NCBI GenBank assembly: GCA_026399375.1
Contig: JAPLRD010000313.1
Coordinates: 1 to 40,800 of the forward strand
Direction of reading: 5' to 3'
Length of the DNA: 40,800 bases
Source: Pseudomonadota bacterium
GTDB lineage: Bacteria > Pseudomonadota > Gammaproteobacteria > Burkholderiales > SG8-39
The notes below the pieces were generated by a model, which ran no database searches, was not told the DNA's origin, and saw nothing but the letters and a program-made list of their open reading frames with translations. A program made the position numbers and the translations under genes. Shown here piece by piece: positions 26,639-33,833 of this stretch (its first letter is position 1; every line of letters begins with the position of its first letter).

Positions 26639-27091
26639 TCAGCTGTAATCGTCGATATATCCGTCGCTCGAAGCCAGCAGTCCAACGACAAGTCCGTTGT
26701 CTAGAAAGATCGCCTGCACTCCCAATACGGTTTCATCGATTGCCCCAATTTGCGCCATGCAACAATGCCACCCCGCTGGTAAAGACTGATCGCGGGATTC
26801 CTCCGAATCAAACAGCGCGGCCTGTGCCCTAGGACCTAGGGGTCGGTATCCCAGAACAGCGTTCAGAAGGGTATTTGCCAACGCTTTGACTTCCGCCGCT
26901 GGCATGTGCTCGATGCCAGCGTGGAAGTTTATGTACATGGGGGCTGAGACATTGTCTTCCTCCTCTGGCTTGCGCCGGAGAGTGTTGGACCAATCGAAGG
27001 GAATAGTCACGGGATGCTGCGTTACCGACCTCGTCGAGATCCGGGTAAGGCAAACATCGAAACTCTGGCTCTTTAGCACTTTGTTAGTCAA
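26639..27091 (-). CDS. hypothetical protein
   Basis: An open frame of 150 codons. The part from about residue 50 ('MYINFHAGIEHMPAAEVKALANTLLNAVLGYRP') to the end ('VLGVQAIFLDNGLVVGLLASSDGYIDDYS') has the composition of a folded small protein with alternating helix and strand. The start is uncertain: the listed one is TTG at 27091 with GGAAGGG some 13 nt upstream, while an internal ATG would give about 100 residues. No domain recognised. Mixed codon use suggests acquired DNA. Confidence 0.45.
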   Translation of the reverse strand: MTNKVLKSQSFDVCLTRISTRSVTQHPVTIPFDWSNTLRRKPEEEDNVSAPMYINFHAGIEHMPAAEVKALANTLLNAVLGYRPLGPRAQAALFDSEESRDQSLPAGWHCCMAQIGAIDETVLGVQAIFLDNGLVVGLLASSDGYIDDYS

Positions 27092-27188
27092 TTTACGTCG
27101 CCCTTCCGATCAGTTATTCCGCTCTACGTACCTCAGGAAGCAGCCAGCCTGCTTCGCTATCGCGTTGCAGGCGGATTCTAGGCTTGCT

Positions 27189-27473
27189 TCAGCGGCCACG
27201 GGGGTAGTACGGGTTGTAGACGGGCGGGTTGGGCGATCCTAGGGTGCTCGCCGATCCGATTTGCTGGCCGTATTGGTTGTTCAGATAGGTAGTGTTGCCG
27301 AGGCTGTGTGACGAACCTATCTGCTGGCCGTATTGGTTGTTGTAATAGGTAGTGTTGCCGAGGCTGTGCGACGAGCCTACCTGCTGGCCGTATTGGTTGT
27401 TGTAATAGGTGGTCTGCGCGGCGGCGGTTGCCGATGCCGTTGCTATTGCGATTGCGAGCATGATGCGTTTCAT
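27189..27473 (-). CDS. small secreted tandem-repeat protein rich in Tyr, Asn, Gln and Gly
   Basis: A 94-residue protein. The signal peptide spans residues 1-20 ('MKRIMLAIAIATASATAAAQ'). Nearly three copies of a 20-residue unit follow, of the form T-T-Y-Y-N-N-Q-Y-G-Q-Q-[VI]-G-S-S-H-S-L-G-N, then a Pro-rich end 'PNPPVYNPYYPRGR'. AAGGA lies about 8 nt before the ATG. Repeats rich in Asn, Gln, Gly and Tyr recall curlin and other amyloid-forming or surface repeat proteins, but the curlin consensus is not matched. Exported; function unknown. Confidence 0.75.
   Translation of the reverse strand: MKRIMLAIAIATASATAAAQTTYYNNQYGQQVGSSHSLGNTTYYNNQYGQQIGSSHSLGNTTYLNNQYGQQIGSASTLGSPNPPVYNPYYPRGR
27239..27417. 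repeat. 60-bp tandem repeat, almost three units
   Basis: The unit containing CTGCTGGCCGTATTGGTTGT recurs with exact 60-bp period at about 27261, 27321 and 27381, with a few substitutions. It encodes the 20-residue protein repeats of the secreted protein. Copy number could change by slippage. Confidence 0.9.
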
Positions 27474-27684
27474 GGAGTTTTCCTTGTAGTGGTTGGGGTG
27501 AGGCAAATGCCTCTACGCTTAGTATCTGTCGATCAAGGGCGAGTCGCTTCGCTTTGCACGCCAAGCGTTTATCTACTCACGCCAATCGGACAGGTTCTTT
27601 TTAGGGTGTTGAATCGCGAAGACGCCCGATTTCGGATCGCCGGGGTGCATCAAGCTCGCCCGGCGAACCGGGCCGATCTTCGAT

Positions 27685-28698
27685 TCAGGCAGTCGCCGTA
27701 GATTGGCGGGAGCGGTATTCCGATGGACTTGTTCCAGTCCACCGCCGGAATGCGCGGGTGAACGCGCTTTGCTGGGAGTAGCCTAGGAGAAAGGTGATGT
27801 CGGTAGCAGACTTGGCGGGGTCTTGGATGTAGCGCAGCGCCAGATCTCGCCGCGTATCGTCAACCAACGACTGATAGGTCGCGTCAGCTTCAGCTAGTCG
27901 GCGTTGCAACGAACGGCGGCTCATGTGCAGATCGCTCGCCGAGTCCTCCTCGGAGAGTTCGCCCGAAGCCATGCGTTCGAGGACTGACGAGCGAACGCGT
28001 GCCATGACATCCGTCTTGTCGATACGTGCCAATTCCTCTGCGAGGATGCCGTCATGCACTGCCGCGAGTTGCTGGTTCGCGGTCGGCAGTGGATGGTCGG
28101 CATCGGCGCGGCCAATGAGCATTCGATTCGAGCCCGCGTTGAATGTCACCGGACAGCCGAAGAATGCTTCGTATGGCCGCGCATCCGCAGGTGCTAGGTG
28201 TCCAAACGCTATGTGCTTGGCGCGAAACGCACGACCGAAGTTGGTCCGGCACATGTCGAATAAAATCGCCATCGCCATATCGCCCCGAATTCTGTCGAGA
28301 TCGTCATCGAGCGCGGGCGGCGTGTGGACAAACTCGACACCTTCCTTGGACTCGTCAAGTCTGACGGCTACGTCACTGACGACGATGCGCCAGTAGCGCA
28401 CCATGCGACTGAGCGCCGTGTGCAGGGTTGAACTAGACAGCCACGCATGCCCCAGCGCACCCAGATTGGACGGGTGCCAGCATTGCGCAGCCTTTAGCCC
28501 AAATGCTGGGTCGGGAATCTTTGTCGCAAGCACGCGGATAAGCGCATCGCTTTTCGCTCGGGCGATACGAGCATGAGGATCACGAATGATCTGCGGATCG
28601 ACCCCAACCGCCCGAAAGAAAGGCTCGGGTGCAAGATCGTGGCATTCGATCAGGCGCCAGACGATCTGGCCGACGGTGGCAAGGGTTACATCGTTCAA
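27685..28698 (-). CDS. AraC-family transcriptional regulator
   Basis: 337 residues. The N-terminal Arabinose_bd-type ligand domain (about 20-200) is of the OruR/ArgR-like class, with 'DPAFGLKAAQCWHPSNLGALGHAWLSSSTL'. The C-terminal double helix-turn-helix (about 240-330) includes 'DLHMSRRSLQRRLAEADATYQSLVDD' and 'SATDITFLLGYSQQSAFTRAFRRWTGTSPSEYR'. The only plausible start before the conserved domain is TTG at 28698; a TGA stop lies upstream in frame. No obvious target operon is adjacent; the secreted repeat protein lies 212 nt downstream on the same strand. Confidence 0.9.
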   Translation of the reverse strand: MNDVTLATVGQIVWRLIECHDLAPEPFFRAVGVDPQIIRDPHARIARAKSDALIRVLATKIPDPAFGLKAAQCWHPSNLGALGHAWLSSSTLHTALSRMVRYWRIVVSDVAVRLDESKEGVEFVHTPPALDDDLDRIRGDMAMAILFDMCRTNFGRAFRAKHIAFGHLAPADARPYEAFFGCPVTFNAGSNRMLIGRADADHPLPTANQQLAAVHDGILAEELARIDKTDVMARVRSSVLERMASGELSEEDSASDLHMSRRSLQRRLAEADATYQSLVDDTRRDLALRYIQDPAKSATDITFLLGYSQQSAFTRAFRRWTGTSPSEYRSRQSTATA

Positions 28699-28773
28699 GG
28701 CCGCAAACGTCCTATTGCGTACTCAGGAATGAGTGCGTGTCCAGTATAGCAAGGCGGGCTTGTGTGGGTGTAC

Positions 28774-28968
28774 TCAGGGTTCGCTTCCAAGATCAGAATC
28801 CTTCCCTAAGAAGACGAATAGGACATCAAGTTCACGGAGGGCGTGAGAGCCAGCGGGATCCTTTTCAAATAGAGAACGCCACGCAGTGCGGTAGGCCCGT
28901 GCCAATACGTGCATATCGACCGTATCGAGCGGTTCGCCGGTTGAGTAGGTGAAGATGCTGTAGTCCAT
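28774..28968 (-). CDS. possible small hypothetical protein
   Basis: A 64-codon frame from the ATG at 28968 ('MDYSIFTYSTGEPLDTVDMHVLARAYRTAWRSLFEKDP'). It reads as an amphipathic helical protein with 'LARAYRTAWRSLF', a pattern seen in small bacterial hypotheticals. The frame is open upstream to 29037. No clear ribosome binding site, no domain. Confidence 0.35.
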   Translation of the reverse strand: MDYSIFTYSTGEPLDTVDMHVLARAYRTAWRSLFEKDPAGSHALRELDVLFVFLGKDSDLGSEP

Positions 28969-29219
28969 TGGCCAATATCTGACGGAACTGTAAGTCTGGT
29001 CAGTATGGCGAAGCGCGGGGGCCGGCTGCTTGACCACTCGCGCCAGAAGTTTTCCTTCTGACGCCTATTGCGTTCGAGCGCATATTCGCGCTTGGTGGCT
29101 AATCGATCCGTCTGGCGTGCTCGGATAAGTGAAAGGCGCGGAGAGTAAAGCGCAATCTCCTTCAGGAGACGACACTTGCCTTATCAGTTCGGTGTAAAGC
29201 ACAAGACTAGGAGTTAGAC

Positions 29220-30215
29220 ATGACCACAGAGCTAGACGATTCCATCGCTGCTGAGCGATTGCTGGCCATGATTACAAAAGAAGCGCTGCACGCAATGCCA
29301 GAGCCGCCGCTTGAAGAAGTAGACCACTATTCGCCCAATACGTGCGCTACATCCTGTCCTGAACGCAGCGTGTCACCGGAGCCAACTATGAAGAAGATGG
29401 AGGGCATCTGCCGCGACGCCGTACGTTGCAATGCCTGCTTTGAGTCCGGTCAACTGAAGCGCCCCTATGTCAACATCGCGCAGCCGCGCTATATCGGCCC
29501 CGGCTACTGGAAAGCGAAGAAGCGCATCGCGCTGGCGATGCTAAACCCCGGCGCTGGCGAGGCCAACGCGTACGACCAAGAGGCGCTGAAGCTAATTCGC
29601 GCATTTCGCGACGGCGCTCCGCTTGCACCGGTGCTTGAACAAGCGCGCGAGGCAATCCCTATCTGGGCTGGCGGCCGATACTTCGAATTCGTAAAGGCGC
29701 TCGGTCTCGACTTAGATGAAATCGCACTACTGAACATCGCGTGGTGCGCGACGGCGGGAAACAAATATCCCGACGAGATGCTTGATGCGTGCTGGCAGCG
29801 ACACACGGCGCCGTTGCTGAACGCTATTCTACCGAACGTCATTGTGCTGTCCGGATTCGCTGCGCATCGATATGCGGCCATCATAAACGTCAAGACGGTA
29901 AAAGTAATTCATTACGCCAATCGCGGCAGCATAGTTGCGCGCACACAAGCCATCGAAGCTGCGCGGCGGGAGATTGAGGAAGGTGGTGACCTTATGACCG
30001 AAAGGTTATCCGCTTGGATGGACGGAGAACTGGAGACGGAACACGCCCGCCAGCTGCCATCGCAGATTAAACGCGATGCAGGTTTGCGCAGAAACTGGGA
30101 CCGCTATCACCTAATCGGGGACGCCTTGCGCGGCGTTTTGGGGCCGGATCTGTCTGTCAAGATAGATGCTCGGCTCGGCGCCGAGCCGAGCATCAACGCT
30201 GGAGCAAACGAATAG
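29220..30215 (+). CDS. uracil-DNA-glycosylase-like protein fused in frame to an RseA-like anti-sigma domain
   Basis: 331 codons with TAGGAG before the ATG. Residues about 60-225 resemble the uracil-DNA glycosylase superfamily: a Cys-containing entry 'CRDAVRCNACFESG', 'LAMLNPGAGEANA' at the place of motif A, the central 'LNIAWCATAGNKYPDEMLDACWQRH', 'PNVIVLSGFAAH', and 'HYANRGS' where motif B would lie. The classical catalytic motifs are degenerate, so activity is doubtful. From residue 259 the sequence becomes the N-terminal sigma-binding domain of RseA ('MTERLSAWMDGELE', 'RNWDRYHLIGDALRG', 'PDLSVKIDARLGAEPSI') and stops before any membrane segment. A good ribosome binding site (GGAAGGTGG) precedes that internal ATG at 29994. 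It may be one fusion or two products. Confidence 0.75.
   Translation: MTTELDDSIAAERLLAMITKEALHAMPEPPLEEVDHYSPNTCATSCPERSVSPEPTMKKMEGICRDAVRCNACFESGQLKRPYVNIAQPRYIGPGYWKAKKRIALAMLNPGAGEANAYDQEALKLIRAFRDGAPLAPVLEQAREAIPIWAGGRYFEFVKALGLDLDEIALLNIAWCATAGNKYPDEMLDACWQRHTAPLLNAILPNVIVLSGFAAHRYAAIINVKTVKVIHYANRGSIVARTQAIEAARREIEEGGDLMTERLSAWMDGELETEHARQLPSQIKRDAGLRRNWDRYHLIGDALRGVLGPDLSVKIDARLGAEPSINAGANE
29994..30215 (+). CDS. truncated RseA-like anti-sigma-E domain with its own start (alternative product)
   Basis: A 73-residue segment in frame with the upstream UDG-like domain, with its own ATG and a GGAAGGTGG seven to eight bases before it. It matches the cytoplasmic N-terminal RseA domain that clamps sigma-E, but lacks the transmembrane and periplasmic parts on which regulated proteolysis acts. 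If made alone it would be a soluble, possibly constitutive, sigma-E binder. No rpoE gene is nearby. Confidence 0.55.
   Translation: MTERLSAWMDGELETEHARQLPSQIKRDAGLRRNWDRYHLIGDALRGVLGPDLSVKIDARLGAEPSINAGANE
30165..30194. repeat. 30-bp perfect palindrome at the end of the RseA-like ORF
   Basis: GATGCTCGGCTCGGC joined directly to its exact reverse complement, 15 + 15 bp without spacer. It lies within the last codons of the fusion ORF (residues D-A-R-L-G-A-E-P-S-I), 20 nt before the stop. Confidence 0.95.
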
Positions 30216-31039
30216 GTGTCCGATCCTGGCCGGGTGCCGAAGCCCACTGAAACGCAGCCAGTGGCCGCAATCCGGCACCTGACATTCCGGGCGCAGATAT
30301 GGTTTGCTCATTGCGAACGGCGGCTTCTTGGTTTTCGGTGTCTACCGCGAATGGCTGCTCCCATTTTTGGTCAGAGGCGGGTTTGGGTCGAAAGTACTCA
30401 CTGGCGTTTTTCGGGAGCGGCCGCTCAAATCGGAAACGCCGATCGTATCTTCATCAGACCACCGGTGGCCGCTTCGGCCGAGCGGACGTCCGCAGCGGGA
30501 CCTCTGCCAGGCCCCGCCTAGCCGACTATGACGCTCAGTTCGGCCGGCACAACGCGGTCGGTCTCATTGTTGCGCGGCACAAGGCAACCCCACCCGTACC
30601 CAAAGCCAACCATAGCTCTACCATCAACCCAGGGAGCGCAATCCGGCTCCCACCACGTGCAACCCTGCACCTACCGGATCAGTTGCCCAAGGCGGCCAGA
30701 ATAGGCGTCAGAAGCCCCCAAAACGTGCCAAACGTAAAATACCAACCCGTGGGAAATTTGGAGATCACTAAAACGAAGAACGGCGCCAATACTCGCTTTC
30801 CAGGCAATTCAGGCTGGAGCTCTCTTCCAGTCCTCGTTCTACGTCTTTCAAGGCCGCTCTTTCATGGGGGACGGCCAAAGCGCGATACCACTGCCACCCC
30901 CTACCCCTATTTCGCGACTGTGAAAATTTACCTACCTGACGGTCCACGGCGAGAAAGTCGATCAATTTTTTTGATACCCCCCCCACCAATTGATCACCAG
31001 TTCGGCCGACAGACCGTCATCGTGCCACCTCCCCGTTCA
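30216..31039. other. non-coding border region that should contain the left end of the mobile element
   Basis: About 820 bases without a convincing gene. It holds AGCGGCC/AGCGGAC-type degenerate sequence around 30400-30500, a hairpin at about 30634-30653 (GGGAGC / GCTCCC), and poly-T/poly-C runs near 30966-30985. I looked for a copy of the tRNA-fMet 3' end that would mark the other attachment site and found none by eye. Confidence 0.4.
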
Positions 31040-31444
31040 TCAGTGTATGGTCCCGCAGTGGCGCCCGATCAGGTCGAGCAGCAGGAACGGGTCGAACTTC
31101 TCTCGCGGGACGCGAAGCTCACAGGTTGCCTGCCCACGAATGCCCAGGACCATGATTACCGGATCGGTGTCTGGGTTGTCCACCACGACGACGTAGGGGA
31201 TGCCCGGCTGTTCGGCAAGCACGGTGAGCACGCGCTGCCGGCGAGCTTCCATTGCGGAATCAGGCAGCAGGTCGTTAGCCGCCTCTTGCAGCACCGCCAT
31301 GATGCCCGGCTTGTGCTCCCGGACCAGGGGGAGCCATCGGTTCACGGCAGACCGGTCACCGGTTACCTTGATGGTGCCCGCAGCGGACAGGTCCAACGTT
31401 ACTCCGTCCTCCAGAGCCAGTTTCAGGATAGTCGCCGGGTTCAA
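31040..31444 (-). CDS. TubC-like N-terminal docking-domain protein of the mobile element
   Basis: 134 residues. The N-terminal 50 ('ATILKLALEDGVTLDLSAAGTIKVTGDRSAVNRWLPLVREHKPGIMAVL') match the small TubC-type docking domain often found at the ends of phage- and plasmid-borne proteins. The C-terminal part ('PGIPYVVVVDNPDTDPVIMVLGIRG') is unfamiliar. The TTG start overlaps the RepA stop (TTGA), so translation is coupled. In mobile elements such proteins accompany replication genes, but their role is unknown. Confidence 0.7.
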   Translation of the reverse strand: MNPATILKLALEDGVTLDLSAAGTIKVTGDRSAVNRWLPLVREHKPGIMAVLQEAANDLLPDSAMEARRQRVLTVLAEQPGIPYVVVVDNPDTDPVIMVLGIRGQATCELRVPREKFDPFLLLDLIGRHCGTIH

Positions 31445-32928
31445 ATTTTCACCTCAACGGTATCAGGGTTTTCCCCTACCTCGCCAACCCCGCCAACCTC
31501 GCCGTTTGCATTCGGCGAGGTACTTGGCAAAGAGGGAATAGGACAGGCGAGCACTACCTCGCCGTCCTTCTTTTCCCTTAGGGGCGGCGGGGTTGAATCG
31601 GCGGGGTTGAACTTTTCCGCTTCGCCTTCATTTTCCGCCTCTACCTCGCCGTTTGCGTTCGGCGAGGTTGAATCAGGATCGGGCAATGATAAGTAGGTTT
31701 TCTTACCGCCCTTCCGTTGCTCGGGTGGGAGCTCTTTTTCTACCAACTTCCCGAAGGCCAGAGCCAGCACTAGAGCATCGCGCATTTGTTGCCGCGACAT
31801 GTTAGCTGTCTGGTGAATCGCTTCCAGGCTGTTCTTTGTGTGCTGCCTCCCCACTTCAAGCTCTGCCTCCACCATTCGCGCTACCTGCTCCGCATCGGCC
31901 ATCGGGTTGTGTTCGGCTGACGCAACGCTGGTAGCTAGCTCGAAGGCGTAGCCGGATCGCCGGATGTACAACGGTTGCTGCGCCCGGCAGTAGCTCATCT
32001 TCGGCCGGGCGAAGATCAGCCCTTGCTCGCCATCTGATAGCGGTAAGCCTGTATACTTTTTCCAGTCCGATCTTGAAAGAGACTGAAGCACCAGCACCAT
32101 TCGCGCACCGTCGGCAAAAGCACTACCACCGCGCCCAGCATATTGGTCAACGGCGCCATCTCTCGCGTTCTGTTTGCCGGTGTGATGGACGTACAGCACG
32201 CAACAATTGAGAATCCGTCGTAGCCTGCGGCCCGCCTCAATAAGCCCCTGCTCGGCATCGTTGACGCGAGCCTCACCTACACCGAACGAAACAGCCGGAT
32301 CAATGACCACCAGCGCCGGCTTGATGCGCGCCGCCTCAGTGGCGACCAAGTCCACCACGTCATCGGGGCGTACTGAATCGTTGATGACGGTTGTCAGCCT
32401 GAATCCTGAACCGGAAACGTCACTGATGACCACTGTCGCACGCAGGTGGATGATTTCAGAAGGCGATAACGCCAAAGTCTCTGCAACGCGCCGCAGTCGC
32501 GCAACAAGCATTTCGCGGGAATCTTCGCTTGTCAGGATCAATACCGGTCCGGGGCGCTCTACACGTAGCCCGATAAAGTCCTTGCCCAACGCCACGCACG
32601 CGGCCAGCAGCAATACCAGGGTCGTTTTGCCGGTGCCCCCGGGCGCTATCAGTACACCCACATCAGCGAATAGCAAATCCGCCACAATGCAATCAGGCGC
32701 CAGGCGAGCAGTTGCCCATTCGTGTCCGCTGATTCCGGGCGGCATATTCCATGTTTGGCGAGAGTCTTTCCGCTCGCTGTGACCCCAGTGACTGTCGAAA
32801 CCGTCGACTGGCGTTGCGTCCTCACCTAGCAGACTTTCGTCGTCCTCGGGCCTATAGGTTGCGGTGCGCATTGTGCTGCGTTTGAATTTCGCAATCGCCT
32901 GGTCCTCGCGGCTCACTTCATTTTCCAT
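31441..32928 (-). CDS. RepA-like AAA-type ATPase (replicative helicase family)
   Basis: 495 residues of the RecA-like hexameric RepA/AAA_25 kind. Walker A is APGGTGKT (95-102), Walker B LVVID (206-210), and the sensor-type 'VLYVHHTGK' (244-252) is followed by 'AGRGGSAFADGARMVLVL'. A winged-helix-like segment lies about 365-435. The C-terminal 60 residues are low complexity and contain STSPNANGEV twice, each encoded by a 26-bp palindrome. It would unwind or remodel the element's DNA for replication together with the zinc-finger protein just upstream, whose last codons it overlaps by 11 nt. Confidence 0.88.
   Translation of the reverse strand: MENEVSREDQAIAKFKRSTMRTATYRPEDDESLLGEDATPVDGFDSHWGHSERKDSRQTWNMPPGISGHEWATARLAPDCIVADLLFADVGVLIAPGGTGKTTLVLLLAACVALGKDFIGLRVERPGPVLILTSEDSREMLVARLRRVAETLALSPSEIIHLRATVVISDVSGSGFRLTTVINDSVRPDDVVDLVATEAARIKPALVVIDPAVSFGVGEARVNDAEQGLIEAGRRLRRILNCCVLYVHHTGKQNARDGAVDQYAGRGGSAFADGARMVLVLQSLSRSDWKKYTGLPLSDGEQGLIFARPKMSYCRAQQPLYIRRSGYAFELATSVASAEHNPMADAEQVARMVEAELEVGRQHTKNSLEAIHQTANMSRQQMRDALVLALAFGKLVEKELPPEQRKGGKKTYLSLPDPDSTSPNANGEVEAENEGEAEKFNPADSTPPPLREKKDGEVVLACPIPSLPSTSPNANGEVGGVGEVGENPDTVEVKI
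31496..31521. repeat. palindromic repeat copy A inside the repA 3' end
   Basis: ACCTCGCCG, 8-nt loop TTTGCATT, CGGCGAGGT: nine perfect base pairs. Copy B at 31643-31668 differs by one base in the loop. It encodes STSPNANGEV-type residues. Confidence 0.9.
31643..31668. repeat. palindromic repeat copy B inside the repA 3' end
   Basis: Same nine-pair stem as copy A with loop TTTGCGTT. Half-copies (CTACCTCGCC) lie at about 31476 and 31554. Present in the same reading frame as copy A. Confidence 0.9.
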
Positions 32929-33337
32929 ATGCTGCCATCGCTATGTCGTTGAGCCGTTGGGCGGCAACAAATACGCGCTGGTAGTCGGCCTCGCTCACAG
33001 CCCGGCTCTTGTGCAGATCTGCGGCGACGATAGCGATCACGCCCACCTCGCCCCGCACGACCTCGAAAACGTCTGAAGGCAAGAACGGCCGGCGCTCGGG
33101 TTTGCCGTACTCGATAGGCCGTTCTGGAAAAAGTGAATTGAAGGTCAAACCGATGGTGCCGAGCACATGCTCAACGTCGCAGCCGGCAAAGTCATGGAGC
33201 AAGATGCGGCCGTCATCTAGCTCGCGGACTGACAAACTCGGTGATTTGTCCTCGTGTCCGGGGCATTTTGCAAGCCACCTGCCGGCGCCAGTGCGCTTGA
33301 CACCGTCAAGGCGCGACAACAGCGCGTCGGCGCTCAC
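32918..33337 (-). CDS. primase-type zinc-finger (CHC2-like) protein
   Basis: 139 residues from a GTG at 33337. The start of the conserved region 'ADALLSRLDGVKRTGAGRWLAKCPGHEDKSPSLSV' coincides with this GTG, which overlaps the preceding peptide's stop as GTGA. The motif C-P-x-H followed by 'GRILLHDFAGCDVEHVLGTIGLTFNSLFP' is that of the CHC2 zinc-binding domain of DnaG-like primases. The Toprim catalytic domain is absent; the C-terminal half ('GEVGVIAIVAADLHKSRAVSEADYQRVFVAAQRLNDIA') is a helical extension seen in phage and ICE proteins. Likely assists priming with the RepA-like ATPase. Confidence 0.82.
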   Translation of the reverse strand: MSADALLSRLDGVKRTGAGRWLAKCPGHEDKSPSLSVRELDDGRILLHDFAGCDVEHVLGTIGLTFNSLFPERPIEYGKPERRPFLPSDVFEVVRGEVGVIAIVAADLHKSRAVSEADYQRVFVAAQRLNDIAMAAYGK

Positions 33338-33441
33338 ACGGCCTCCGGCGACAGCGCAGTGGGGCACTTGCCGCATTTCGCGCCTTCGGCGACTGCCCGT
33401 GCCCGGTTCATCGTTCCGCACGCGGCGCAGGCCACGGTCAC
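33334..33441 (-). CDS. 35-residue zinc-ribbon peptide
   Basis: A very small gene: GTG at 33439-33441, TGA at 33334-33336. The product contains two C-x2-C pairs ('VACAACGTMN' and 'GAKCGKCPTAL') 15 residues apart, a compact zinc ribbon. It overlaps the gene before it by GTGA (33438-33441) and the gene after it by GTGA (33334-33337), so it is embedded in a chain of coupled starts and is unlikely to be chance. It may help DNA binding or pair with the primase-type protein. Confidence 0.75.
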   Translation of the reverse strand: MTVACAACGTMNRARAVAEGAKCGKCPTALSPEAV

Positions 33442-33770
33442 GCCGCCTTATCGGAGCGCCGCGACGGCGCTGCGGGGATCGCCGTTCGCTGATAAAGCGA
33501 TTCGCGAAACCGAACGTCGTCGATCAGGACTGAGCGCCCCACGCGAATAACACAAAATTTCAGCCAGGCGAAAGCCGGGTCGCCCGCGTCGGCGCGGTGA
33601 ATCCATTGGGGGAGGCGCCCCTTGACGCCTGGGTGTCTTTCCGTGATTTGCTTTACGGTACAAGCGCACATCGGTGGAGGTGGACTCTCCTCCAGTCGGT
33701 GCCGCTTGGGCGCGCGCGGCGCTTTTTCAACCGCAATGGGCGTCGCAGTTTCTTCTGTGATTCGATTCAT
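33438..33770 (-). CDS. AlpA/excisionase-like DNA-binding protein
   Basis: 110 residues from the ATG at 33770, preceded by GAGGGAAAC. After a Pro/Arg-rich N-terminal linker the region 'CTVKQITERHPGVKGRLPQWIHRADAGDPAFAWLKFCVIRVGRSVLIDDVRFRESL' has the layout of excisionase/AlpA-type helix-turn-helix proteins of mobile elements: a helix-turn-helix ending in a basic strand and 'VLIDDVRF'. It heads the replication operon and may control excision or operon expression. The ribosome binding site lies in a hairpin (33775-33796). Confidence 0.65.
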   Translation of the reverse strand: MNRITEETATPIAVEKAPRAPKRHRLEESPPPPMCACTVKQITERHPGVKGRLPQWIHRADAGDPAFAWLKFCVIRVGRSVLIDDVRFRESLYQRTAIPAAPSRRSDKAA

Positions 33771-33774
33771 GTTT

Positions 33775-33796
33775 CCCTCGCATTGGCTGGCGAGGG
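33775..33796 (-). promoter_or_regulatory. hairpin that sequesters the ribosome binding site of the AlpA-like gene
   Basis: Minus strand CCCTCGC, 8-nt loop, GCGAGGG. The 3' arm is the Shine-Dalgarno sequence (GAGGG) followed by AAAC and the ATG. Seven perfect pairs could mask it and lower translation of the whole coupled operon. Confidence 0.6.
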
Positions 33797-33833
33797 ACAC
33801 ATTAAAATGTAATTTCAGACTGTACCACTGGTG

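Noticed and set aside
27333-27701. Plus-strand frame with Val/Gly/Cys repeats
   Set aside because: Antisense reading of the 60-bp tandem repeats.
30634-30660. tRNA-like 3' end (GGCTCCCACCA)
   Set aside because: The complementary GGGAGC lies only 8 nt away, so it is a simple hairpin without room for a tRNA.
30216-31039. Second attachment site (copy of the tRNA-fMet 3' end)
   Set aside because: I searched by eye for pieces of the tRNA 3' end here and further left and found none; a proper alignment is needed.
30299-31696. 465-codon plus-strand frame across the element border
   Set aside because: It crosses an intergenic region and runs antisense to the TubC-like and RepA-like genes; no domain and no ribosome binding site.
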